From Sporosarcina sp. FSL K6-1508 (lineage in GTDB: Bacteria > Bacillota > Bacilli > Bacillales_A > Planococcaceae): DNA of 64,000 bases. Shown in pieces: positions 44,174-52,868 of the stretch. Positions within the stretch are counted from its first letter, which is position 1. Each line of letters opens with the position of its first letter. The notes under the pieces are model-generated. The model had not been told where the DNA came from, did no database searches, and saw only the letters and a list, made by a program, of their open reading frames with translations. Location of the stretch: NCBI RefSeq assembly GCF_038007465.1, contig NZ_JBBOXF010000002.1, forward strand, positions 62,001 through 126,000. Reading direction: 5' to 3'. Position numbers and translations under genes: made by a program.

Positions 44174-44205
44174 TGAAACGCCCTTCTTATAGAGGGGTTT
44201 TTTTA
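44174..44205 (+). terminator. Terminator after the small plus-strand gene
   Basis: CCCTTCTTATAGAGGGG followed by TTTTTTTA forms a short stem with a T run, a few bases after the stop. Confidence 0.6.
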
Positions 44206-44248
44206 TTTTGCATTATTTGTCTACTACGTAATTTGTTCGTACTGTGTA

Positions 44249-44491
44249 TTAATCGAAACCTTCCCTATCAACTCCACCCCGGATAAGTCTTTTTTCAATA
44301 TCAAATTCACACACATACGTATTTCCGCACTGAGTGCATGCCAGTTCTGTTCCGTGCGTTTCTTTAAAATGCTTTACTGATGACTTTATAAGGTTTCCTT
44401 TTTTGTTGATGTGAAAGTTCATACTATCCGTTTCGTGTACGGTTAAAATCAACTCATTTTGGCAATCGCAAATTGGTTTAATATAAGTCAT
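44249..44491 (-). CDS. Small zinc-binding-like protein
   Basis: 80 residues. CDCQ near the start and CTQCGNTYVC in the middle suggest a zinc ribbon. Its start overlaps the stop of the gene before it by 4 bp, so the two are co-translated. No family recognised. Confidence 0.55.
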   Translation of the reverse strand: MTYIKPICDCQNELILTVHETDSMNFHINKKGNLIKSSVKHFKETHGTELACTQCGNTYVCEFDIEKRLIRGGVDREGFD

Positions 44492-44739
44492 TTCAAAGCC
44501 TCCTTACTACGCCTTTTATGTCTATTGCGTACTAATGAATAGGCGGAAACTATTATGCAACCTATCAAACCTATAACAAAAAATACAGTAAATGCAGTCA
44601 GGATATGTTCTATAATCGAATCTTCTTTTTTCCTCGACTTAACAACTGCCATTCCTTTTGGAGTGACTTTAATTGCAAACCCTGTAGTTAGTATTGCGAT
44701 AATTAGAAATACAATCCAAAACAATTTTAAATTGTCCAT
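44488..44739 (-). CDS. Small two-helix membrane protein
   Basis: 83 residues with hydrophobic segments at about 5-22 and 45-68, each followed by basic residues. GGGGGG lies before the ATG. Overlaps the zinc-binding-like gene by 4 bp. Confidence 0.5.
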   Translation of the reverse strand: MDNLKLFWIVFLIIAILTTGFAIKVTPKGMAVVKSRKKEDSIIEHILTAFTVFFVIGLIGCIIVSAYSLVRNRHKRRSKEALK

Positions 44740-44825
44740 ACTGCCCCCCTAATGTACATTAACTTTTACAGTAATCATGCAACCTCTTACGTGTGTTACA
44801 TCTGCTGTTTCAAGCGTATTTCCCA

Positions 44826-45152
44826 TCATTCAATTGTAATTAAATTGCCGTTCAAACTATATTTGCCATCCTCTTTAATTAGGGTGAATAAATGACCATC
44901 AACTCCATTTAACTCCTGTAGAACACCGATAATACTGCCATGAGAAGAAATGAGGTTGCTATAGTATTTGCCATCTACAAATAAGAAAGTTTTACCAGTA
45001 GGTAGGATATACTCAACTAAGATCGCTCTCCCTTCCTTAAATTTCACTCCACTTTTTTTTGTGTAAATAAAGACACGAACGTTCTCTTCATTCTTTAACT
45101 TGTACGATTGGTAGGTTTGAAACCATCTACTACAACTAATAAATCTCAACAT
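44826..45152 (-). CDS. Hypothetical 108-residue protein
   Basis: AAAGGAGG precedes the ATG. The protein has alternating strands (VRVFIYTKKSGVKFKEG, FLFVDGKYYSNL) and no recognised domain. Monocistronic. Confidence 0.5.
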   Translation of the reverse strand: MLRFISCSRWFQTYQSYKLKNEENVRVFIYTKKSGVKFKEGRAILVEYILPTGKTFLFVDGKYYSNLISSHGSIIGVLQELNGVDGHLFTLIKEDGKYSLNGNLITIE

Positions 45153-45281
45153 TTCTTACCTCCTTTCGTTACTTCGCATTAAGTGTCAACTCGTCGTTAT
45201 GTGTAGCTATAGGACATGTTGATTTTCATTGATTTTTAAGCATGAATAAATCCAATGGGCGACTTATCTTTGATGTAGTAA

Positions 45282-45485
45282 TTAGATGATATAGATTTGA
45301 ATGCCAGCATATTTCAATGCTTGATTGTTTAGTGTTGAAATATCACTTTTATCTATGGAGTGTAACTCTACGTTATTTTGGCTTTCTACATATTCAGTGA
45401 TACCTGTCACTAGAGCTGGGCGGCAAGTGCCTGTATAAATACAGACACCCTTATTGAAATCCCAAGCCTCATAGTTCTTTATCAT
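45282..45485 (-). CDS. Hypothetical 67-residue protein
   Basis: GGAGGGATAT precedes the ATG. The sequence starts MIKNYEAWDFNKGVCIYTGTC with two Cys in the first 22 residues. Unknown family. Confidence 0.5.
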   Translation of the reverse strand: MIKNYEAWDFNKGVCIYTGTCRPALVTGITEYVESQNNVELHSIDKSDISTLNNQALKYAGIQIYII

Positions 45486-45639
45486 TTATATCCCTCCTGT
45501 CACTTATAACACGGGATACAACATATTAAGAGCATAAAACAGTAAAAAAAGAAACTTGTACTCACTAACTTATGGCTATGGTTTTAGCGTTCGAAATTCA
45601 GATAGTTAATTTTGTTCAAACTTATTATGTACCAAAAAC

Positions 45640-46025
45640 CGAAAAGGAAATTGAGTTCCTTCTATTATAAAGATGTGTTGATTTACTGTTTTATGAGGTC
45701 GTATATCCCTCTTTGCAGACCTATTAAAGTTCTATCAGTATTGATGAGATGAAATCAATAATTGGTTTGTACTGATATACAATGATTCCTGCAATTATCA
45801 ACGGTATTCCAAAAAACATCGTTATATCATCCTGATTAGTTCTTTCTCTTTTTAATTTGATATTTCTCATAGTATTGCTAATACATACCGTTCCAATCAA
45901 ACAAATAACGATCGTAACCAGAATATGCATTAGAGTACCTCCTCACTGTCAGCATTAATTTACGCATCAGTCATTTAGGGGAAGTAAATTGAGTTTCTTC
46001 TATTATAAAGGTGTGTTGAGTTCCT
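45640..46025. repeat. 34-bp direct repeat behind two small genes
   Basis: AAATTGAGTTCCTTCTATTA-type sequence with TAAAGATGTGTTGA at 45648-45681 recurs at 45987-46020 with two changes. It sits beyond the stop of two small genes and may be a leftover of duplication. Confidence 0.4.
45724..45930 (-). CDS. Small membrane protein, 68 residues
   Basis: Two hydrophobic segments (about 2-18 and 40-60) with a basic loop (KLKRERTNQDD). GAGGAGG precedes the ATG. Unknown family. Confidence 0.5.
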   Translation of the reverse strand: MHILVTIVICLIGTVCISNTMRNIKLKRERTNQDDITMFFGIPLIIAGIIVYQYKPIIDFISSILIEL

Positions 46026-46066
46026 ACTTTTTAATCCTCAAGTCTTTCTCAATTTGGCAGCACATC

Positions 46067-46363
46067 TTACTCCTTAAAATCCTTATGGTAGATAACCTTA
46101 TCTTTATGTTGGATATAGAGTACATCTGGTCCGTTAGTGATTTTCACCTTATAAATTTCATCATTTAACAAGACTTCGTACATTGGTAACTCATCCTCTA
46201 GTATGACTGCTCCTGTTTTACCCACTGTCTTTTCTACCGTTGAAACAACAAGACTAGATCTTCTGTCTTCGTATACATTATCAATATTATCGAGCATAAC
46301 CATAATACCTATAAAAATAATTGCCACAAATACCATAAGTATACTGAAATCCCTTTTTGACAT
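46067..46363 (-). CDS. Membrane-anchored small protein
   Basis: 98 residues from the ATG at 46363, with AAAGGGGGA upstream; the longer frame to 46393 has no such site. One N-terminal helix (FSILMVFVAIIFIGIMVML) then a soluble outer domain. Unknown family. Confidence 0.5.
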   Translation of the reverse strand: MSKRDFSILMVFVAIIFIGIMVMLDNIDNVYEDRRSSLVVSTVEKTVGKTGAVILEDELPMYEVLLNDEIYKVKITNGPDVLYIQHKDKVIYHKDFKE

Positions 46364-46424
46364 ATAAGTATCCCCCTTTGTTAAATCGGCCAACCGACCA
46401 CTAATACTTCATGATAGACAATCG

Positions 46425-46655
46425 CTATTCTTTTCCGACCTCGACCTCGTACTGTAATTTTTTATGTTCTAATACTTTTAGTACTGTGCCCCGTTTTTTT
46501 AAAAAATCCTGTAAATAGAAAAATGTTTCGGAATCATTTAACTTGTGTTCAGGAATAATGATTTGCACGCGTTCATTTATTTCAAATGAATAAGGTGAAT
46601 TTATTGAGTTTACTTCTAATATTTCAAATAGCGAAAGTTGCTCCACTTCAACCAT
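46425..46655 (-). CDS. Hypothetical 76-residue protein
   Basis: GAAGGGTAG precedes the ATG. The second half reads as an SH3-like or KOW-like beta strand set (RVQIIIPEHK, RGTVLKVLEHKKLQYEVEV). Unknown family. Confidence 0.45.
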   Translation of the reverse strand: MVEVEQLSLFEILEVNSINSPYSFEINERVQIIIPEHKLNDSETFFYLQDFLKKRGTVLKVLEHKKLQYEVEVGKE

Positions 46656-46946
46656 AGCTTCTACCCTTCTATAATATTATGAAATTATACACTTCTATAA
46701 TGCCTATCATACGAATTAGTATAAACCATTAATAATGCAATAGCAATAATATAACGCATAATAATATAATATAATATTTAGAGTCATATATTCGGCATAA
46801 ACAAATGTAGAATTTTTTTATGTAGAGTAAGAAGTGTGCTAAAATAAAATTACGTGAGGTAGAGACTCTATGTATTTAGTTTGTGATTTATAAATCAGAG
46901 TATTATTGCTATATGACCTATAATTATAATTAGGAGTGTTGTATTC

Positions 46947-48095
46947 ATGACTACTGGGATGCGTTTAACCGGAAGGTTACAACCTAATGAATTGAAATTA
47001 GCATTCCAAGACACGTCGACACTTCCGGAATTGCAAAATCGATTGGATAATGCCGAAAAAAATGGCCAGCCTAATTTTTACGACTTTACGGATCCCGAGA
47101 TGATGAAATGGTTTCTTTTTGAACGCCGCCACCTGAATAGAGAAAATGACCGATCGGCGTCCACTTTACGCGAATACGAAAGAGAATTAGTAATGTTCGT
47201 TGAACAGCTTCTATTGCATAGTGCGGAGATTGACCTAGATGTCGCTTTTATAATAGAAGGCTCTCTGTTTAAATCTCTTCAATCACGACATATAAGGCGC
47301 TACCAGGAGTGGTTAGCAACCAATAGTCCGTATGTTTTACATAAAGGAGCGTACTCTGCCGCCACACTTGAACGAAAAACAACAATTATCAAGGCTTTTT
47401 TGACCTTTTTACATGAATCGGGCTATATCCAAGAGCCTATTCACAAAGGGCTGCGCATTGCATCCGTTCGAAAAGACGACCGACCGAATCGAGATTTAGG
47501 ACCACTAGATGTTGTTACACTGCTGAATACGTTTCGTGACCTCGGACATCCCGTAATGTTTACAATTGTTCACGTACTAACAACGACAGGTATTCGAAAT
47601 GAGGAGTTTTGTACTCTGCAGGTAATGGATTTGAAAGTGGATGGGATTTTGGGAGGCTATTACCTAGATATATTGGGGAAAGGGAATAAACGCCGGCATG
47701 TACCTTTAAAAGAGAAAGTCGTCCGGAGCATTCGCATGTTTCGCCACTCGCGAGGTCTATTGCCGATTGAACAAGCAAAACCGGAAGAACCGCTCTTTAC
47801 AACGAATACGGGACGCGCCTATTCTCCTTCGTATTTGTCGCAATACGTAAAGAAAGAAATTAGTAGCCTGGAGCATGTGATACTGTCGGATCAAACGATG
47901 AAAATCACACCACACGTTTTTCGACATGCCTTTGCGATCATATCAAAGATTAACGAAGTGGATATATACGATATTATGCGTTCCCTCGGGCATGAAAAGA
48001 TTGAAACTACGATGATATACTTAGAAAAAATCTTCGAGAAAGAACGTCATGCGATTCATTCATGGAAATCCAATGACTTTGGGGATTATATATAA
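46947..48095 (+). CDS. Tyrosine recombinase/integrase
   Basis: 382 residues. An N-terminal DNA-binding region leads to a catalytic domain with Arg in TTTGIRNEEFC, HVFRHAFAI, LGHEKIETTMIYLEKIF with the last His and Tyr nucleophile. The catalytic set looks complete. TAGGAGTG is upstream of the ATG. It pairs with a RES-domain gene downstream; decayed fragments of both lie in the same order at 60.95-61.29 kb, so they probably move together. Confidence 0.85.
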   Translation: MTTGMRLTGRLQPNELKLAFQDTSTLPELQNRLDNAEKNGQPNFYDFTDPEMMKWFLFERRHLNRENDRSASTLREYERELVMFVEQLLLHSAEIDLDVAFIIEGSLFKSLQSRHIRRYQEWLATNSPYVLHKGAYSAATLERKTTIIKAFLTFLHESGYIQEPIHKGLRIASVRKDDRPNRDLGPLDVVTLLNTFRDLGHPVMFTIVHVLTTTGIRNEEFCTLQVMDLKVDGILGGYYLDILGKGNKRRHVPLKEKVVRSIRMFRHSRGLLPIEQAKPEEPLFTTNTGRAYSPSYLSQYVKKEISSLEHVILSDQTMKITPHVFRHAFAIISKINEVDIYDIMRSLGHEKIETTMIYLEKIFEKERHAIHSWKSNDFGDYI

Positions 48096-48343
48096 CCAAA
48101 AGCAGTCATTGAGAATTGTAATCGCTGCTGCGTTTTAGTTAACATAGATTGGGTAAAACCACCAAGTATTTATTTCATCGGTTTACGACAACATTGAAAC
48201 CGTCATAACAGGGGTATACGATTTTGATACATTTTTTTGTTTAACTGCTATACTATTGACTATTGGGAACTATTTGAATGGACATAGTAATAATAAATCC
48301 ACTATTTATTCCGATTACCCATTAATTTTAGGAGATGAGATTC

Positions 48344-49528
48344 TTGAAATGCTGTGTCCATTGTTTTACAAATCATTTTATTCAAGCTGTAATAAGGGAA
48401 CAAAATGAAATTGGTTCTTGCTCTTACTGCAATATGAACAATGAAGAAGAAGAAGCGTTCGTTTCGGACATGGATATTGTAGGAGAACTCATAAGGGGAA
48501 AACTTGGATTGGCTTATAAAAATGCGAGTACGGATGATGTACCTTATGATGTGCTTAGTGGAATCTCAACGACGATAGAGGATGTACTAAGATACAGTGA
48601 AGATATTTTCTCTCTAGATTTAGATGATACAGGGGATATACCAATATTTATTGAAGAACTATTCAAAAGCAGCGGTCCATCATATCGTGATATCGCCCAG
48701 GGTGATTTTGATGAGTGGGAGGGCGGTGATGCAGAAATAATTATGATTGATGAATTTTACGTAGGTCGTAATGATAATCATTTGCGGTATCATTGGGATG
48801 AATTCACATATCTCGTCAAGCATGTGAACCGCTTTTTTGATATTGCCGGTTCACGTGAAGAAATGTTGGATACGTTTAAAGAATTACTTGAGCAAATGGA
48901 GTACACATTGCCTAAAGAGAGCCTTATCTGGCGAGCTCGTACTAATCCAATAATAATCTCAAACGACAAAACGATTATGCAGTACGAGTGCGGCTCCCCA
49001 CCCCGAAACCTAGCTAGACCACTCAGAATGAACCCGGCCGGCATCTCCTACTTCTACGGTTCCGCCGACAGGGACACATGTAAACAAGAAATCCGCCCAA
49101 AGGTTGACGATAAAATAGTTTATGGACTCTTCTCAACAAAAAAAGACCTCCGAATTATTGACTTGAGCAAGGTCCCTGAAATCCATGCAAAAAGCATTTT
49201 TGACCCTGAATACGATCATTCAATGAATTGGGCCACGATGTTTCTAGAAGGATTTGTCATGGAAATATCGAAACCAATCGAAGAAGGCGATGCACCAATT
49301 GAATATGTACCAACTCAAATTTTGTCGGAGTATATTCGGAAATTAGGATACGATGGTTTAAGTTTCAATAGTTGTATAACAGAGCAATTGAATTATACGA
49401 TGTATTGCGGAAGGGATGAGCAAAAAACAGAGCCTGCTGGATTTCCTTGGCGTAAGTTCTCTCACGCGAACCAAGTCCCTGAATTCACGGAATGGATGGA
49501 ACTCATGAGTTTCGACCTTGAAAATTGA
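48344..49528 (+). CDS. RES-domain protein with HEPN/RES-type N-terminal region, toxin-like
   Basis: About 394 residues from a TTG at 48344, 9 bases after AGGAG; the ATG at 48335 abuts that site. The N terminus has CCVHCF and CSYCN, a probable zinc motif. A helical domain follows, and the C-terminal RES domain (about 190-385) has PPRNLARPLRMNPAGISYFYGS, a conserved Glu/Arg set (CKQEIRP) and YVPTQILSEYIRKLGYDG. RES proteins of toxin-antitoxin type degrade NAD+. No Xre-like antitoxin is adjacent, so this may be a standalone defence or toxin gene carried with the recombinase. Confidence 0.7.
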   Translation: MKCCVHCFTNHFIQAVIREQNEIGSCSYCNMNNEEEEAFVSDMDIVGELIRGKLGLAYKNASTDDVPYDVLSGISTTIEDVLRYSEDIFSLDLDDTGDIPIFIEELFKSSGPSYRDIAQGDFDEWEGGDAEIIMIDEFYVGRNDNHLRYHWDEFTYLVKHVNRFFDIAGSREEMLDTFKELLEQMEYTLPKESLIWRARTNPIIISNDKTIMQYECGSPPRNLARPLRMNPAGISYFYGSADRDTCKQEIRPKVDDKIVYGLFSTKKDLRIIDLSKVPEIHAKSIFDPEYDHSMNWATMFLEGFVMEISKPIEEGDAPIEYVPTQILSEYIRKLGYDGLSFNSCITEQLNYTMYCGRDEQKTEPAGFPWRKFSHANQVPEFTEWMELMSFDLEN

Positions 49529-49582
49529 GACCGAATTTACATCAAAACTTATGGGAAATGTTTCAACCTTTGTGACGCTATA

Positions 49583-49613
49583 CAAAAAAGAACGACGTCC
49601 CGAAGGACGCCGC
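49583..49613 (-). terminator. Terminator of the 110-residue gene
   Basis: On the minus strand GGCGTCC-TTCG-GGACGTC then TTCTTTTTT, a stem with a stable TTCG loop, just downstream of the stop at 49625. Confidence 0.6.
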
Positions 49614-49624
49614 AAGTTACTTGA

Positions 49625-49957
49625 TTATCGAATCCATGTCGCCGAATAAAATGTACCGAAGTTTGTTACTACTTTCACACGAACAGGAAGACCCTTTTTT
49701 CCAATGTTTTCGAAAGTAATGTGTTTTTGCCCTGAAGCATAAATCGAACCATTTTTCGTCATGACGTCTTCCGCCCATGCTTCATATTTATTCGCACGTT
49801 GCAGTGTTGCCGTGATGCTTGTTGTGTAACCTTGATTCGGGTCATAGACTTCGACGGATAAATTTACATTCATCGTGTCGTCACTAGTACAGACCGAAAT
49901 ATCCATCGGGTATTGTGAAGTATTCATTTTCCCATTAGTACATTTGTCATTTGCCAT
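49625..49957 (-). CDS. Hypothetical beta-rich 110-residue protein
   Basis: Starts MANDKCTNGKMNTSQYPMD, with AGGGGTG upstream. The protein is Thr/Ser/Asn-rich with strands (VNLSVEVYDPNQGYTTSITATL, VKVVTNFGTFYSATWI). It has no signal peptide. No family recognised. Confidence 0.55.
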   Translation of the reverse strand: MANDKCTNGKMNTSQYPMDISVCTSDDTMNVNLSVEVYDPNQGYTTSITATLQRANKYEAWAEDVMTKNGSIYASGQKHITFENIGKKGLPVRVKVVTNFGTFYSATWIR

Positions 49958-50149
49958 TATAAAATCACCCCTATTTTTATTTGACGACTTGTTCGCCGCC
50001 TACATAGATACATGTGGGTTGATAATGGTTATTTGTGACGCAAAGGAAAAAAGACAAATGGTTGTCTCCTTTACATTATCGAATAGAACATGTTTCCATA
50101 GCAGCGCCGTACGAAAAGGGGTACTTTGATTCGCGGATTAGAAGAAGGC

Positions 50150-50425
50150 TCCGAACGAATATGAATAATTGTGAATTTAAGGGGATTAAAAGAGGTAACT
50201 TACTGGGTAGGTGTTCCGAGAGGTAAAGCTTACAAGTATCTTACGTAAAAGGTATTTGTCCTAGCAAAATACACCAATCCTTCAGAAACTCAAGAGTTCC
50301 CAGGGGCTCTCTGTTAGCTCGTTATGAAACTTTGCGTTATCCCTTGAACCCCGTATACCGAAGGAACGTACGATGGTGTGATAGGTCGGGAGCTAATCAC
50401 TCCCTCCCACTTTTGTAAAGTGCGA
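50150..50425 (+). mobile_element. Group II intron remnant (3' end)
   Basis: A degraded frame reads GVPRGKAYKYL, resembling the maturase end of class C group II intron proteins. Beyond it CCGTATACC..GGAACGTACGATGGTGTGA (split here) matches the start of intron domain V, followed by GGTCGGGAGC..TCACTCCCTCCC like domain VI. The 5' part and most of the reverse transcriptase are absent. No other gene is seen in 49958-50691. Confidence 0.5.
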
Positions 50426-50691
50426 TAAAGTACTCTATTAACATCAAGAATTCTCCCTAAAGGAAGGGTACAAACCAACTTCACGGGTTTCTACAGCCTC
50501 TGATTTTCTCGTTTTATTTCAAAACAACTAGACGAATCCATGAACAATATCTATTTTAAAATTGATTTCACAGCGGTTGTGTTCATCGGAAATAATACAT
50601 GTTATAATATTTCTTTTCACAGATTAAAAATACCACACCCTAGTGGGATGTGGCAGATTCAAAACTTATACTTACTTCTATTAAAAGAAAA

Positions 50692-51312
50692 TTATTCGTC
50701 GTAGGAATGCGTAAAGAACGTCTCCAATTCCTTAACCTTATCTCCATCCATCAAATGAGACACACCAAAAGTTTCCCCTTCGCCATTCTTGTTGATAGCA
50801 ACGTCAAGGTCGTTCAATAGACGCTTCATATACTCGAATGACATTTCCGTACTTTCAGGAACAGGCTTCCAGTCCTTAACATAGTCAAGATTGGTCTTTT
50901 CCTTTCCTGTATCTTCGATATGTGCTGTTCGTACAAATTGGTTATGACTTATTCTAGCTGCTAAAAGACGCAAGTTTGAGAAATCTTCATCTCCAACTTC
51001 TTCAGGATGAATGTTTTGGGACATACTTTCGATAGCTTCCTGAGTTTTTATATAATAAACAAGTCCGACATCGTTCCCTGCTTCGTCGAATCGTTCTTCG
51101 GGTGGTCGGTTAAATTCTGCCAACGTTTCTGCAGTCCATTCTTTCGTTTGCGGTAAAAATTCGGGATGTTCGTTTGCCGCTACTTCTTCCTTTTCAATAT
51201 CTTCCGCACCCGTGACTTTTGAGACTACTTTGGAATTTATTTCATCTTTTCCACATGCCACCAGTAATCCGCCGACCAAAACGCCAATCATTCCAATTTT
51301 GAGTAGTTTCAA
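50692..51312 (-). CDS. Lipoprotein of unknown function
   Basis: 206 residues. Signal IGMIGVLVGGLLVACGKDE has a lipobox (LVAC). The remainder is acidic and helical, including LAEFNRPPEERFDEAGNDVG. GGGAGG lies before the ATG. Surface-exposed via a lipid anchor. No domain recognised. Confidence 0.65.
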   Translation of the reverse strand: MKLLKIGMIGVLVGGLLVACGKDEINSKVVSKVTGAEDIEKEEVAANEHPEFLPQTKEWTAETLAEFNRPPEERFDEAGNDVGLVYYIKTQEAIESMSQNIHPEEVGDEDFSNLRLLAARISHNQFVRTAHIEDTGKEKTNLDYVKDWKPVPESTEMSFEYMKRLLNDLDVAINKNGEGETFGVSHLMDGDKVKELETFFTHSYDE

Positions 51313-51595
51313 GAATATTACCTCCCTTACTAAAATTTACCTAAATCGTACCATTCATATTTTGTGAGGTCAAACAAAAAGATGACGCCTCGAAGGACAC
51401 CAAGTTTCTTTATTTGCCATTAGACGTCAGATTCGCTCGTCTCCATTACTTCACCGTTTTTTTCTTTTACATTGTTAGAAATACGAATAATACATCTCCT
51501 ATTGATATATTTATTAATTTATATTATTATTATTCCCCGTTTTCCGTACTACCATTTCAGCTTATTTGAAAGCAATACGATTCTTCTCATTCTAA

Positions 51596-52114
51596 CTACG
51601 GATTATACAACTCTTTTAGTTTTGATGCAATTCGACCTTTAACTAATTTCCCACGTCCCTCGTCTAGGATGCGATGAGGACAATTCTTTCTCTGCCCTTT
51701 ACTGTTAATCCAATCATAATGCCATTTCACACGTTCAATGCCCCAACCATATTGTTTAAGTACATGAGCAACGTATTCTATTGCATTTTCTTCAGCATTA
51801 ATATATTTAGGGCCTCCTGACTTGCTGTAACAGATCTCTATGCCAATAGATTTACGGTTCCCCGGACCTGTTGTACCGTCCCCTGCATGAAAACCATTTC
51901 GCTTAAACGGGATAGCTTGTACAGCGTGCTTGTTATCAATCGCAACATGGTAACTTACCGGCTCCGGATTACGATGCATGAATGCTATTTCGTTAATTGC
52001 AGTCGCATCGTTAAAAGTATTGTGAAGAGTAATATATTCTGGCGTCATGTTGTATGGTGCTTTAAGCTTATATAAGGACTCTGAAATGTAATTGTTGATA
52101 ATAGTGTATGACAT
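51596..52114 (-). CDS. N-acetylmuramoyl-L-alanine amidase (Amidase_2, phage endolysin type)
   Basis: 172 residues. YITLHNTFNDAT provides the first zinc His; PVSYHVAIDNKHAVQAIPF, NRKSIGIEICYS and KNCPHRILDE supply the rest of the Amidase_2 (PGRP-like) zinc set. There is no signal peptide, as in phage lysins. GAGGAGAAA lies upstream. It is monocistronic and lies near other wall-acting genes (52.9-55.2 kb). Function by family: cleaves the stem peptide from MurNAc. Confidence 0.85.
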   Translation of the reverse strand: MSYTIINNYISESLYKLKAPYNMTPEYITLHNTFNDATAINEIAFMHRNPEPVSYHVAIDNKHAVQAIPFKRNGFHAGDGTTGPGNRKSIGIEICYSKSGGPKYINAEENAIEYVAHVLKQYGWGIERVKWHYDWINSKGQRKNCPHRILDEGRGKLVKGRIASKLKELYNP

Positions 52115-52278
52115 ACCTTTTCTCCTCTCCTCTTATTTCTTCTTCGATTTTTCTAGAGCTTAACTGGGTTAACGTAGTTGAGAATATTTGTATTTTATTG
52201 TTAATCGGCAGTATTTGTAAGATGGATGAATAAGTATGGTATTATTGATAATAATTAATATTTTCTAGGAGTGATAAA

Positions 52279-52815
52279 ATGAAAAAGACTTATATTGTTT
52301 TATTAAGCTTATCCTCCATCATTATATTTCTTTTTATAATGAAGTTTTTTGGATGGACTATTGTGGTCAATAGTACTGTTATTGATAAATGGCTTTTATT
52401 GATCGCGGTCTTTTCTTTTCCTTCTTCTATTTACATTATTTCAGTTAAAAAAAACGTAAATATACGAGTAGCAGATACATTATCTATACTTGTAGCAATT
52501 ATTGTAATAACGTGTTGTTTCAGGGCGTTTATACTACCTCCTTATACTTATGCGTATATAGAAAGTAATAATCTCCTTTCAAAACCTTACTTAGTCTCTG
52601 AAAAGAGAAATGTAAAAACAGCGCTATCTAAATTTGATGTTTTTTATACCAAGTACACTATATATAAATCCATTACCCCCTTTCTCTTTAAAAAAGAATC
52701 AACAGTAGTTGGAGAACGTGGCGAAATTTTCTTGAAGAAATATATGGTGAAAACGGTTGAAATAGATGGAAATATCTATATTACATCTGGTAATGTTTTA
52801 TTACCTATTAAATAG
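52279..52815 (+). CDS. Hypothetical membrane protein, 3 helices
   Basis: 178 residues. Hydrophobic helices near 6-25, 36-58 and 68-90, then an extracytoplasmic or cytoplasmic tail of ~80 residues with Lys-rich strands. TAGGAGTG precedes the ATG. Ends in a shared terminator with the converging hydrolase gene. Confidence 0.55.
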   Translation: MKKTYIVLLSLSSIIIFLFIMKFFGWTIVVNSTVIDKWLLLIAVFSFPSSIYIISVKKNVNIRVADTLSILVAIIVITCCFRAFILPPYTYAYIESNNLLSKPYLVSEKRNVKTALSKFDVFYTKYTIYKSITPFLFKKESTVVGERGEIFLKKYMVKTVEIDGNIYITSGNVLLPIK

Positions 52816-52856
52816 CAGAGGACGCAAGTTATAAAAAACTTGCGTCCTCTGCTATT
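52811..52856. terminator. Bidirectional terminator
   Basis: AATAGCAGAGGACGCAAGTT and its exact complement flank a 6-base loop. It serves the converging genes on both sides. Confidence 0.75.
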
Positions 52857-52868
52857 TATGAAAAGATT

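Noticed and set aside
50035..50226. Basic 63-codon ORF overlapping the group II intron remnant
   Set aside because: It is in a different frame from the maturase-like residues and has no ribosome site.
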